From Cordilura impudica (taxonomy: Eukaryota > Arthropoda > Insecta > Diptera > Scathophagidae), in contig OY821519.1 of assembly GCA_963682025.1 (NCBI GenBank), positions 94,974,585-95,038,584 on the forward strand: 64,000 bases of DNA. Reading direction: 5' to 3'. Below the pieces are notes generated by a model. The model searched no databases and was not told where the DNA came from. It saw only the letters and a program-made list of their open reading frames with translations. The position numbers and the translations under genes were made by a program. Every line of letters starts with the position of its first letter. Within the stretch, counting starts at the first letter, position 1. Positions 34,661 through 46,785 of the stretch are shown here, piece after piece.

Positions 34661-36354
34661 ATTCACCAACATCTAAAGCAAATAATGCTAAACTACCTAG
34701 GAGTTGTTAATAAAAAAAAAAAACAATGTAAATTTACAAAAAAAAAACAAATATGTATTAATTTATTTAAAGAAAAACGCAACAATAACTTTTGATGTTG
34801 TATTTTTTGTGTGTAATATTTACATATACATACATACATATATTAAATAATAAAATAATATACATATATTCTATATATGTATATCAATAATAACCGCAAG
34901 TTAGAAATAAATTGGTATATTATTTTATTTAAAAATTCTGCAATATTTTGTTTAAGGGAAAATACATTTCTTTTGCATTAACAAACAGATTGTCACTTCA
35001 TTTTGCGCACTGTGACTATGCCACAGTAGATGGCGCCACAATATTTGTTCTAATTAGCTTTGCAATAGTTATTTCTATTTTAAAATGAATGCCAACAGTT
35101 CTATATAGTTATATAAAATTATTATTCTGCTTTACCTACAAAATATCTGATTGCAATTAAAGCATTATTTTAAATTTAAGAAAATATCAGTTCCAAAAAC
35201 TGGAATCCAGATTTCCATTTATAAATTAGAAAATATCAATTGAATTTCAGAAAATCATATCAAAACGTCGGAAATAATAACTTGAAATTTAGAAGACATC
35301 AATTGAATTTTAAAAATATAAATTTTATTCCTTAAACACAAATTGAAATTCAAAAAACACCAAATATGCATGTTTACATTTAAAAATATTTACATTTAAA
35401 AAAAATATTGCCATTCAGGAGACATTAATAGCATTTCAGGATAAGAAAACATTAATTTAAATTCAATGTAGTTTAGAAAACCTCAAATAATATTTAAGAA
35501 TTGCGAACATAAAAATTGTTACATAAATAAAGCGCAATTTGATGAGAATGTTATTTATATATTATTTTTCACAATTTCTTTGGCTGAAAATTTGAAGTTT
35601 TTCAGAAAAGGAAGATAACAGATTATTTTATTTACAATTTTTGTGACATTTTGTTTTTTGTGTTTAGCATCTCTAATTTGAATCAGTGTTCATGATGACT
35701 TCAAAATCTGACTTCATGGTATACAAAGTAAAACCCAAAAAATTGAAGTTCGATAATAATTCCCAGGTAGTAGTATTCGGAGTCAATTAATGAAAATACA
35801 TATATTTTATTAACATAATTTAATTCAAAATCAAAAGTTGGCATCACTGGGTTAGAATTTGTATTGTATTGTGTTATTTTGTGTTACCACAAAATCTAAT
35901 AGAGAAAACTCCCTTTTAATATGTAAAAAAAAATTAATTTCCAAATATGGCAATATTTTAACAATAAAAATTGAGAGAGCTTTTTCGCAATAAAGGTTAG
36001 GGCAAGCTATTTAAACTTTAAATTAAACGAGAGGTTATATCATACAACCGGAAACGCATGCATATAGGTATATAACCTAAATGCATGCCGATCAGCAACC
36101 ATGATGACCAAAAAGCAAACACCGAAACGTGTTTTCTTTTATCCGGAATAATAGAAAAGACGAAAACGATCTTTCCTCGTTGGAGCGCGAATTACTAATG
36201 TGAGAGAGCTTTATAGACCAACTCTTGAAATAAACAAAAATCATGTGTTAAGCGGATCAACCCAAAGAATTTGCTGAAATAATTTGGTATTAAGTTTAAC
36301 AAATTGTTTACTTTTTCAAATATTTTGTTTACATATATTATCAATACTCAAACC
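34661..36354. other. AT-rich DNA with degenerate repeats
   Basis: No gene. 35150-35500 holds repeated variants of GAAATTTCAGAAAATATCA about 40 bases apart. TA/CATA microsatellite lies at 34824-34880. Confidence 0.4.
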
Positions 36355-36479
36355 GAGGTGTAGGGTATCAAAGATTCGGCGCTCTTACTTTAACACTCTT
36401 ACTTGTTTTGTTAAAATACGCTTACTGAAGTGAAATTTCATTAATTTAATTTTTTTTATTTTTTATTTTTTAGAGTACG

Positions 36480-37300
36480 AATTTCCGCAATCCCAGGAAA
36501 CTGCAAAACAACTCCTGTGGAAAAACTCTACCAGTACGGATACTGCAAGATGACGTTAAATCTCAATAGACAAAATCTGATAAAATACATTACTTATAAA
36601 AGAGCATTGGACGGCAGCAAGTAATATCATTAAGATTATCAGAAAAGAGTGCCCAGATTCTATTACAAAAAAAAATTAATACAAAAGGTTTTCAATGACA
36701 TAAGTCTCTTGCTAATCTTAATCTCACGGTGCTTTTCACAAAGACGGATACTATGCGTCTGTCGGCGCCCCGACAAATAACGCTAGGCATGTGTTTGATA
36801 ATAATTCGCTCCTTATCCCAGGGCGAACCACAGCCACCACGAATCTCCCTGAAGTGCATTTCCCAATAGTCATTTCGAAGAATGAATCGCAGATAGTCAA
36901 TCATTAATATCTTGAACAACACACACACACATCTTTTCTAACATCTCTTCAACAAGAAATTAAAACTTGTTCACAACTTATGCCTCTCCTCCAGCAAGCT
37001 CAACTGGTCTCATATGAGTTTCTCACTACTTCTTTCAGCAATATCATCAGTACTCTACTTCGAATGATGCCTCAACTGCTGGCCAGCTGTTCCCTGTGTG
37101 TTGATGCTCTCTTTGCCTCTGTTAGGGACAGATCTAGCGAATCATCATCTCTAGGGCTAATGACTACCGTGGTACAAATTTAAAGTCTTTGGTTAGAATT
37201 CCTTGCCGCTTTGGTCCCTACCACTTATGCCCTAAACAACATGGAACTGGTGGCCCCAGGTTTTCCATGACCGTAATATTTTGTTGAACAAGTATAAATC
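36480..37300. other. Upstream region of CPR gene 3, less AT-rich, unassigned
   Basis: 36490-36660 resembles the sequences flanking the Helitron/MITE block near CPR gene 2 (15781-15872 and 18850-18930). 36692-36928 (- strand, 78 codons) and 36980-37183 (+, 67 codons) are open but unrecognised. The base composition is more GC-rich than the neighbours, suggesting a fragment of some former coding or LTR element. Confidence 0.35.
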
Positions 37301-37467
37301 TTTGATTTTCAAAAAATTAAAAAAAAAAATAATAAAATCAAGCCATGATTGTGAAAATAAATTGTCAAAATTAAAAATTTAAATATTTTTAATTTAATTA
37401 AATATTTTTAATTTTTAAAAATTTAAATATTTTTAATTTTTAAATTATTTTTGATTATCTTTGGAAT

Positions 37468-37700
37468 GTAAACACGCTAAGAATTTGAAGTTAAGATAAA
37501 ATTGTGTTTTCTGTTATTTTGTAATCGTACTTCGTACACCTTTTATTCATTAGTTTATACTAAAAACGTACAGGTCGTTATTAACATTTACTTCTTGTGA
37601 GAAAAAAATCAATGTCAATGTTGCACCATGTTAAAGTTCAAAACATATTTTAAAATATAAATAGCCAAGTTAAATCTCATATTAGCCACAGTATTTGTAG
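37468..37700 (+). promoter_or_regulatory. Upstream blocks A and B and TATA box of CPR gene 3
   Basis: Block A 37468-37517; block B 37582-37627 (AACATTTACTTCTTGTGAG, then AATCAATGTCAATGTTGC); TATAAATA 37656-37663; ATTAGCCACAGTA about 20 bases downstream. Confidence 0.7.
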
Positions 37701-37762
37701 CAAGTTCAATTGTTTCTTTATATCAATAGTAAACTTTAAATTAGTCCAATCTATCAAATACA

Positions 37763-38679
37763 ATGCGTTTCCTTAGTGTCACAATTGTTTTAGTAGCAGT
37801 CTGCTGTTTGGCTGTGTCTGGACATTCGCATCATGGTCATCATGATTCTGGACATGGCGGACATGGCGGTCATGGCGGTGGCCATGATGGTGGTCATGGC
37901 GGTGGTCATGATGGTGGACATCATGGTGGTCATGATGGTGGTCATGATGGTGGACATCATGGTGGTCATGATGGTGGACATCATGGTGGTCATGATGGTG
38001 GACATCATGGTGGTCATGATGGTGGACATCATGGTGGTCATGACGGTGGACATCATGGTGGTCACGGCAACGATCACGGTCATGATCATCATGCCCATCC
38101 TAAATATGAATTCGATTATGGTGTTGAGGACAAAAAAACCGGTGACATTAAACACCACAAAGAACATAGAGATGGTCATAAGGTTAAGGGTAAGTTTCTA
38201 AAAATATTTCAATGGAGACTTGAGATTCTACGCTGAATTGAGTTTGAACTGAATCGCTCTTAGGTACAGCCGGCAGTAACTCGGTTGTGACAATCGTTTT
38301 ATTTCATTAGCTACACAAGAGTTAAAGCCATTGAAATATTAAAATTGCTTGTCTGTCCCACTGTTCTAACTAATTTCCTTTTTTTATTCCATTTTTAGGC
38401 AGCTACTCACTAAAAGAAGCTGATGGCACAACTCGTCATGTAGAATACACTGCCGATAAAAAGGAAGGTTTCAAAGCTACTGTTCATATAAGCGGCCATG
38501 CTCATGCTGATCACGGACATGGACATGGACATGGACATGGACATGGACATGGACATGGGCATGGACATGGACATGGCCATCACGATCATGGACATCATGG
38601 TCATGCTAGCAGTTATGTTCATTTCAAAAAACACGAAGAAACGGAACACCACGGTCACCATGGCCACCACGGACACTAA
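37763..38679 (+). CDS. CPR gene 3: His/Gly-rich RR-2 cuticular protein, largest copy (235 aa)
   Basis: Exons are 37763-38189 and 38399-38679, phase-1 intron 209 nt. The signal peptide (MRFLSVTIVLV...AVSG) is followed by HSHHGHHDSGH and a long repeat of HDGGHHGG units (24-bp DNA unit, about six near-identical copies, 37910-38060). The RR-2 domain is at about 115-174 (YEFDYGVEDKKTGD; KVKG|SYSLKEADG; VEYTADKKEGF). The C-terminus has an eleven-fold GH alternation and ends HHGHHGHHGH. It lacks the HSEEVGYSV spacer of genes 1, 2 and 6, as do genes 4 and 5. Family role: chitin-binding cuticle matrix; the His clusters could bind metal or confer pH-dependent cohesion, which is inference. AATAAA at 38881-38886. 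Confidence 0.93.
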
Positions 38680-38980
38680 GAAGCTCGATTGTATTAATAC
38701 TACGGCAAAGACCGAGGATGAAATTAGGACATAATACTCAATTATTATTATATTAATTATCATTAACTATATGTTATGTACATACATCTGAATTATAAAA
38801 CTTAATTAGAATTAATTCCCTTTCCGTTTTAAATCTTTAAACGGCTGTTTGATATGCTATTTCTGTTATTTTAATTTTTAAATAAAAAATATATAACGGT
38901 TATTTAATTATTTATTTATTGTGCTTTCCTGTACAACAAGAAAATTATTCTTATAATTACAGTAAAGGATTAATTAATTA

Positions 38981-39357
38981 CTAGTAGATTCCAGCCCTCG
39001 AAATTCGAGTGCAAATTCTAGGATATTTTATTTTTTCATTAAATAAAGACCCTAAAGGTATGCTAATCAATTATAGCCAATTCACAAATTAACCTAAAAA
39101 ACATACTCATTTTTATTACAAACACATTAACAAATTTAATAAACACACACATAGCATTGTATAATTTTATGTGTGTGTTAGTAGCAACTTTAAATGCAAT
39201 TGACTCAGAATAAAAGAAAAAATTTAAAAATCTGTAAATCTGCAAAACGGCGCAAAAGAAATACCTTTCAAACAATATACGTTTGGTCACAATCGTGATA
39301 AAACGGTAAAACAAAACATCGGTCACAAGCAATCGCCTAGCCTATTAATATTATAGA
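38981..39357 (-). mobile_element. Non-autonomous Helitron, family H1, copy c
   Basis: On the - strand it starts TCTATAATATTAATAGGC after A (39358) and ends CTCGAATTTCGAGGGCTGGA then ATCTACTAG, followed by T (38980). Open frames within it are not genes. Confidence 0.85.
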
Positions 39358-39376
39358 TAAGGGTACAATGTGCTGA

Positions 39377-39784
39377 TCTTATATATTAAAAGAATTTATG
39401 AAAACTTAAGTCAGTCCATCTGGCCGTTCTATCCGGCCGATTTCCTTTATTTTTATTTTAAATGAAAGGTATTTAGACACAGATATGTCATCAAGCATTG
39501 GAATTTACTCAACTCCCACCTTACTCAAGTTATACTTTTTTCAAGATTTTTTCAATATTTTTCTTCACTCAAACCTAAGAACACTCAGCGGATCAAGCTA
39601 CTGCTTAAATTCGTTGGTTTTGAGGAAAGTTATGCGTGGGCAATCAACTTTACTTTTACTGTACGTTAACTTCTCTTGGCATATTTTGGCATTACTGTAC
39701 ATTAACTTCTCTTGCCAAATTTTGGTATTATATTATCAAAATTAATATATAATATAATGCTGCGGAGCAGCAGGGGTCCTCTAG
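39377..39784 (+). mobile_element. Non-autonomous Helitron, family H2
   Basis: It starts TCTTATATATTAAAAGAATT after A and ends with hairpin GCTGCGGAGCAGC (39759-39771), nine bases, then CTAG (39781-39784) and T. It is 408 bp, unrelated in sequence to H1, and sits 19 bases to its right. The 86-codon frame at 39485 is not supported as a gene. Confidence 0.75.
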
Positions 39785-39871
39785 TATAAATGAAATTAAA
39801 TACATATATTAATTATCTATAAAATAAAATAACAAATAAAAATAACGAAATAAACAATTTCAAAGAATTTA

Positions 39872-40860
39872 CTATGCAAAATAATCAAAAACGAGTTTTT
39901 TAAAAAGTCTTGCGATGCTTGTTAGTTGATAAGTTTGTGGAAGTGCATTCCACAACGAACTCCGTGCACGAAGAATTGCTGTTCTGAGACAAGTGTCCTA
40001 TGAATGGGAATTATGGGCTTTCTTTCTTCCTCTATCAGATCTGGCAAATTGCAATTTTTCGAATAGATAGCTAGGTTTTTTTTGTGTGAATAATGTTGTG
40101 CATAAAAAGTAGAACTCTAATTTTTAAACGATTATCAAAAGACACACCAAATAGTCTTACAGAGAAGGGAGTTATATCAGAATATGTTCTTAAATCAAAA
40201 ACATAACGAATAATATTATTATATGCAACATTGAGTCGACGTTTGTTCGAGGAGTCGCAATTAGCAAAAATTTCACAGCCGTACAAAAGTCCAGGAATAA
40301 TATACGTTTTGGCTAGTAGAATTCTTACTTTCAAAGGTGTGAAATATTGTGTTGACCAAAGAGATCTCAGTTTAACGTAAGTTTGTCCAACTATATTATT
40401 TATATGATTAGACCACGATAGAGAGCTGTTAAAGATAACCTAGATTTTTGGCAGAAGAAACAATAATTGCAATATCAGGAACCTTGGCAGAAGAAACAAT
40501 AATTGCAATATCAGGAACCTTGGGCGGTTGTTTGGACCGTTTACTTCTCATCAAACATTTAACATTTAAATTTTAAAAAGAGCGGCTTCGAGTTTCCCTT
40601 TGTTGTGATTAATTGAATTAGTGGGACTGCTTAAATATTACTGCACGTCATCGGCATACATATGAATTATGCAATGGAGAAGTTGTGAAGGCAGATCATT
40701 AGCATAGAGAGAAAAAAGCAAAGGTCCTAGGATGGATCACTGGGACACTCCTCTCGTAATATTCAACGTTGTTGAGATTTTAGTTTTCACGTAACCGGAT
40801 TGGGTACGATCAGATAGGCAGGATCAAAGCAGATTAACAGATGATTAACTGCTTTATATT
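39872..40860 (-). pseudogene. LINE reverse transcriptase, C-terminal half
   Basis: On the - strand: GVSQ then SILGPLLFSLYANDLPSQ (about 40740), CIIHMYADDVQ (YADD box, about 40660), the open frame 40334-40071 (KVRILLAKTYIIPGLLYGCE), and the ORF end LWNALPQTYQLTSIARLFKK down to a stop at 39872-39874. It is a non-LTR (Jockey-like) ORF2 with stops. A 37-base tandem duplication (GGCAGAAGAAACAATAATTG...) at 40447-40520 further breaks it. It is a different family from the LINE at 21602. Confidence 0.75.
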
Positions 40861-41071
40861 CGACTAGCAGTATACCCGCTACGTTGTTAGCGTAATTGTT
40901 ATATCAATTATTTAAGCATTAATAATATTTAAAAACAACAAAAAATATGGTGTGAGTGACAATACGACGAAAACTTTTAACAAAATATATATTTTTTTTA
41001 AACAAATATATTTAAACATTTGTATTTTTCATTTATTTAACAAATAAGAAATATTAACATAACTTCAGAAA

Positions 41072-41849
41072 AAACAAATAAGAAAATTACAGTCGGTCTA
41101 GACCGACTATACGATACCCTATACCATGCGTTTAGGTTCAACAAATTAGATATAGAAAATAAGCATAAACCAAATTTTAGTGGCATTGTTATTAATTTTT
41201 TGGCTGCAAATATGAAAAAGTTCATATCGGGTGCCATATAAATATGGAGACTAGGTCGAAAAATGGACCGACCCTGACCATATTTGGCAAAGTCACTTAT
41301 ATTTTGAAAAAATATATACAAACCAAATTTGAGAAAAATCTGTGCAACATTTTTGTTTTTTGATAGATTTTAGTGAAGATCGGGAAGCAGCTCTATATGG
41401 GGCCTATGAATAAGAATTGTCCTATAGGAATTTTTTTTTTACTACTGATTAATGGATATAATAAACACATAAAAACCCAATTTGACTGAGATCTATATAA
41501 TAATTTGGATATTATGGCAATTTATGTCGATTTCATATGGGTCATTTCTATGAGGACTAGGTCTGAACATGCACCGAATTTCAGCAATTTCAATAGCGTT
41601 CATCCTATGGCCGATAAAAGCTTATATGCCAAATTTCATCAAAATATATTCATATTTGCGACCTGTAGTTTGCTTACAAGGTTTATTACATGGACACACA
41701 GACGGACGGACGGACGGATGGACGGATCGACTCAGAAAGTGATTCTGAGTCGATCGGTATAATAAAAGATGGGTCTAAGTCAAATATTTTTGGTAATTAC
41801 AAACAGCAGCACAAAGTCATTATAACCACATAGTGGTATAGGGTATAAT
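41072..41849 (+). repeat. mini-me/DINE-like repeat, near full length
   Basis: The terminal palindrome AGTCGGTCTAGACCGACT is intact at 41091-41108. A (GACG)n run is at 41700-41726, and the end is CCACATAGTGGTATAGGGTA at about 41828-41847. Closely similar to copies at 45823 and 60004. Confidence 0.8.
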
Positions 41850-42419
41850 TAACAAAACTTAAAAGTATTAATTCTTATGCTGTTGGCAAAACAGTGGAAA
41901 CCTTTACTACATAATAACACTGTAGATAAGAATGATGGTCATGGCTTGGGGGGTGGATGATTTCTACACCGAACGATTGTATTAATTTATTTTAGTGAAA
42001 CTCCCGAAGCGTTTGGCCGTTTTGTGGCCATTTAAATATTGAATTTTGTCGTCAACACTATTCGGCGACAATTCATGCGTTCTTTAGCAAGATTAATTTA
42101 AAAGTTTCCACTGTTTTGGTATCTCTAAAAAATATAACTTTTTGGTTTATCTATTTTTATTTATTTATTTTTTTATTGCATTTTTTGTTACGAATGTGTT
42201 ATCTTCCAATATAGAACACACAAATAGTGATTTCGCAAAAAAATATACACAATTTTATTACTAAGCTCGAAATTATTAAAAAAACAAAATTGGCAAATTT
42301 AAAATTTTGTAAAAGTTTCCAATGTATTGCCACCTACTCAATTTAAGTACCACTTTTTTATTCATAATAGGTTCAAAAATTACTCAAATTATAAAGATCA
42401 AAAATAATATTATTTGTAA

Positions 42420-42776
42420 TATCGATGGCTTAATTTGGACAAACGCTATTGAAATTGGAGAAAATGGGTGCATGTTCAGACATAGTCCCCATAGAACTCA
42501 GTCGAATTGAGTTTGTCTGTTTTTATTACATCCATTAATCCGTAGACCAAAAATAAACCCTGTAGGGCAATTCAGTTAAACCTATAAGAAACAAAAAATA
42601 TTGCACAAATATTTCTCAAAATCAGTTTGTATATGTTGTTGCAAAAAATAAGTGACTTTACCAAATATGGTCAGCATTGGTCCAATATTCGACTTAGATT
42701 TGACTTATTCTCTAAACGCATGGTATAGGGTATCGGTCTAAACCAACTATAATTTGCTTACTTGTTTTCTTAAGAA
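42420..42776 (-). repeat. mini-me/DINE-like repeat, truncated copy
   Basis: Only the palindrome-side half is present, ending GGTATCGGTCTAAACCAACT then TTGCTTACTTGTTTT. The other half, including the GTCY tract, is missing. Confidence 0.65.
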
Positions 42777-42789
42777 AATGTATTTCCAA

Positions 42790-44980
42790 ATGAAAATTTA
42801 CCAGTTGAAAAGTATCAGTTTTCCCATTTTTTGGTCGTTTTTACCCCCTAAAGGCTCGAATTAAAACAAATTTTATTCTTCTCCGATGTTTGTGTCTCTG
42901 GTGGAATCTACATAACAACTTTCATATTCTTAACTTACTTTGTAAAGAAAATACAAAAAGGTACACTCTTACGCTTACAGGCCGTTTTTTACCCCCCTTT
43001 AACATCCGAATTTCCAAAATTCTATCTCTAGTGGAATCCACAAACTATATTTTACATTCGTTTGTTTAGAAGGTACCAAATGTAAAATTTTCCCCTCTTT
43101 TTGGCCTCTTTTCCTCCCTTCGACTTTAGAATTAGCAATAAATTCATCCCTGACTGGTGCCTACGTATTCGGTGGATTCTGTATATCAAAATTCATATAT
43201 ATGTATAGATTAATATATTAAGAAGGTGCAGAAAGGTACCCTTTTTACCCTTTTTGGTCATTTTTTCACTTAAATGGCGGAATTTCGTAAACCTGAGCCC
43301 ATGTTTATTTCTCAGATGGAAACTACACACCAAATTTCATACTCCTAGATTCGTGTGTTACCTTTTCCACCTTTCTGGCCGTCTTTACCCCCTTAATGTA
43401 AAATTTGCCAAAGTTTTCCTCTCATCTAATAATTCTGTCTCTAATGGAATCCACAAACTCTATTTTATATTCGTTTGTTCAGCAGATATCAAATGTACAC
43501 TTTTACCCCTCTTTGGCCGTAGTTTCTCCCCTAGACGTTAGACTCGATGGAGTCTGTATATCAAAATTCATAAATATAGATTAATATGTTAAGAAGTTGC
43601 AAAGGTACCATTTTAGCTTTTCGGGCGTTTTTGCCCACCCCCTTAACATCCGAATTTCCTAAGGGTTTCCTCTCATCGGATGTTTCTATCTCTAGTGAAA
43701 TCCACAAACTATATTTTATATTTGTTTGTTTAGGTGATACCAATTTGGCCGTTTTTCCTCCCCTAGACTTTAGAATTACCAATTAATTCATCCCTGCCCA
43801 CGTATTCGGTGGAGTTTGTATGACAAAATCCTGTACACAGATAAATATGTTAAGAAGATGCAAAAACGTCCCATTTCCGCTTTTTGGAAATACATTTCTG
43901 AAAACAACAAATACTTAAATAAAGTTCAGAGTGAACATAGGGCGTCAACGAATTCTCTCCATCTGATTCTATCTCTGGCAATTGTTTTTGTTTGGTTCCA
44001 GGATATACGAGCTAGTAGACATTCTTGTTTAAGGCATCGAACCCACGTGTTACGGGGTCTACCTTGGCGGCGTTGTCCTTGAGGGTTCCAATCTAGGGCT
44101 ATTCTGGCAATTTATGTTTGTGCTCTTCGCAATATATGACCTATCCACGTCCACTTTCGTTTGCGAATCTCTATGTGAACTGGCAAGGAGCTTGCCCTTT
44201 GGAGCAGGGCATCGTTTGAAATTCTGTTTGGCCAGTGGATGTGAAAAATTTGTCTCAGACATTTGTTAATAAATGTTTGAATTTTTTTAATGGTATCTTG
44301 CGTTAAGCTCCATGTAGTGCAGCCATAAAGCAACACAGACTTTACACTACAGTTAAAAATACGTACTTTTGTTTTACGAGAAATATTATTTCTTCTCCAA
44401 ATTTTGGTTAAGGAAATTTTGGTTAACATCCGAATTTCCAAAAGTTTTCCTCGCATATGATGTTTCTATCTCTAGTGGAATCCACATACTATTTTATATT
44501 CATATTTCATATTCCTAGATTCGTTTGTTTGGAATATAGCAAATGTATAATTTTTCCCCTTTTCGACCTGTTTTCCTCCCCTAGACTTTAGAATTAGCAA
44601 TAAATTCATCCTTGATTGATACCCACGTATTCGGTGGAGTCTGTATACCAAAATGCATATATATATATATATATTAGTATGTTAAGAGGATGCAGAAAGG
44701 TAAAATTTTTACCCTTTTTCCCCTTAAATGGCCGGATTTCGAAAAAAAATTAATCCTGAGCCCATGTTTCTTTCTTGGGTGGTGTCTACACAACAAATTT
44801 CTTATTCATAGATTCATTTGTTACCATTTTCCCCCTTTTTGGCCGCTTTTACCCCCTTAATGTACGAATTTCTAAAAATCCCTTCTTAGTGAATCTTTAT
44901 GCCGACCGGGGAACCTACAGTCCAAATTTCAAGTTTCTGGATCCAAAGTTTTGGATCCAACTCTTTTATATATATAGATG
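42790..44980. repeat. Degenerate higher-order tandem array, interrupted by a LINE piece
   Basis: Phrases TCTCTAGTGGAATCCACA (43023, 43440, 43690, 44468), CACGTATTCGGTGGA (43164, 43799, 44627) and TTTTGGCCG...TTTTACCCCC recur in a fixed order, giving units of several hundred bases. No protein is encoded. The segment 43926-44456 is a foreign LINE insertion. Confidence 0.6.
43926..44456 (-). pseudogene. LINE ORF2 C-terminal fragment
   Basis: On the - strand: [64 protein letters not shown], one in-frame TAA, then ALDWNPQGQRRQGRPRNTW and RIRWREFVDALCSL to a TGA at 43926-43928. This is the conserved C-terminal region after the RT in a widespread animal LINE group. The 5' part is absent (5' truncation is usual for LINEs). 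Confidence 0.8.
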
Positions 44981-45433
44981 TAAACTACGGCTTTGCTTTG
45001 AGTTTTTTGGATCGGGTTACTAAAGTAACTGTAGCATCTTAAAAACTTATAATGTTAGTTTCAAGAAAATAAAGTTTAGAAATTTGGTCATAAAGCAACA
45101 CATTAGAAATGCTGCTTACAAAAAATAGGTCCAACAAAGTAGTTAATCAAGATTTTTAGTTAACATAAACATGATTTTTTCATGCCTTTCAACTTTGACA
45201 TCCCATAAGTAAGTATCTAGAAGGCGTAGCTAGCACCAGCACCTTGTTCAAAGACTTATTTCATAGGTTGGACAATTATCTATCAGACGCCTTTCAACTT
45301 ATTTGATTATCTCAATTTGTTCTAAAGTGATTTTTCCAACTACAAAACTGAAATGGCGCCACTGTGCGACGTGGGGCGAACGGTATGGAAAGTGGCGATT
45401 AATTCAGGGAAGTCGTAATTTTTAAATATTATT

Positions 45434-45500
45434 TTAGTTTTTTTTTTTTTTTTTTTTTTTTGTGGATAATAAATAAATAATAAAAAAAAAACTGAATTTA
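45434..45500. repeat. Poly(T) and AATA-type microsatellite
   Basis: About 23 T followed by AATAAATAAATAATAAA. Confidence 0.8.
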
Positions 45501-45645
45501 CAAAAAAGTTGGATATAAAATACTTTTTATCTTGTTAGGGGCTATTTGTATTTATGGAATGAAAGGTGATAAATGAATAAATTAAATTGAAAATTAAAGC
45601 ATACTTAATTTGCTTTTAGAAAAAAATACGTTTTTCAAAAACAAA

Positions 45646-46785
45646 AAAGTCATAAATAATTAATATGTATTTATATTAGTAAAATTTTAAATTAAAACCC
45701 GATTTTTTCCCTCCAAATTTCATTATTCAATAAATTTCACTCAAAAAAGTAACGGTAGAAAATATTATTTTTATTTATTAAAGAATAATAATAAACACAT
45801 AATAAACAACCATTTCAGAAAAAACAAGTAAGAAAATTATAGTCGGTCTAGACCGACTATACGATACCCTATACCATGCGTTTAGAGACCCTATCTCTCA
45901 GGCCGAACTAACTGGATGTAGAAAATAAGCATAAATCAAATGTGAGTGGGATTTTTATTAATTTTTTTGGCTGCAGATATGAAAAAGTTCATATCGGATG
46001 CTATATCTATATGGAGACTAGGCCCAAAAATGGACCGATCCTGACCATGTTTGGTAAGGTCTCTTGTATTTTGCAAAAATGTATACAAAAATTTGAGAAG
46101 AATCAGTGCAATATTTTTGTTTTTTGATAGATTTAAGTGAAGATCGGGAAGCAGCTCTATATGGGGCCTATGACTAAGAGTTGTCCCATAGGGATCATTT
46201 TTGGACTACTGATTAATGGATGTAATAAACACATACAAACCCAATTTGAATAAGATTTATAAGATAATTTGGATCTTATGGCAATTTAAGTCGATTTCAT
46301 AGGGGTCATTTATATGGGGGCTAGATCTGAACATGGACCGATTCTCACCAATTTCAATAGCGTTCATCCTATGGCTGATGAAAGCTTATATACCAAATTT
46401 CATCAAAATATATTCATATTTGCGACCTGCAGTTTGAATACAAGCTTTACATGGACACAGACGGATGGACGGACGGACATCGTTAAATCGAATCAGATAG
46501 TGATTCTGATTCGATCGGTATAATAAAAGATGGGTCTAGGTCAAATATTTTTGGTAGTTACAAACAGCAGCACAAAGCCATTATACCCAAACCACATAGT
46601 GGTATAGGGTATAAAAAGTCATAAATATTTAATATGTATTTATATTAGTAAAATTTGTAATTAAAACTCGATTTTTCCTCCAAATTCCATTATTCAATAA
46701 ATTTAACTCAAAATAGTAACAGTAGAAAATATGAAATTATAATAAAGAATAATAATAAACACATAAAAACAAACATTTAAAAAAA
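45646..46785. repeat. About 175-bp direct repeats flanking a DINE-like copy
   Basis: AAGTCATAAATAATTAATATG...AATAATAATAAACACATAA at 45646-45820 recurs at 46614-46785 with about 90% identity. Between them is exactly one DINE-like element (45823-46613). Confidence 0.7.
45823..46613 (+). repeat. mini-me/DINE-like repeat, near full length
   Basis: Perfect 20-bp palindrome TAGTCGGTCTAGACCGACTA at 45840-45859. GTCY tract ACGGATGGACGGACGGACA at about 46461. End CCACATAGTGGTATAGGGTA at 46591-46610. Confidence 0.8.

Noticed and set aside
36692..37183. Possible small genes in the less AT-rich region before CPR gene 3
   Set aside because: Neither frame is recognisable, no splice or promoter signals; kept only as an unassigned region.
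37905..38060. Regular short direct repeats that could suggest a CRISPR array
   Set aside because: They are in-frame coding repeats without unique spacers, in a eukaryotic gene.
46314..46523. Frames encoding EHGPILTNFNSVHPMAD-like peptides, found in several places
   Set aside because: They are chance frames through the mini-me/DINE-like repeat, with stops at different places in each copy and no protein family.
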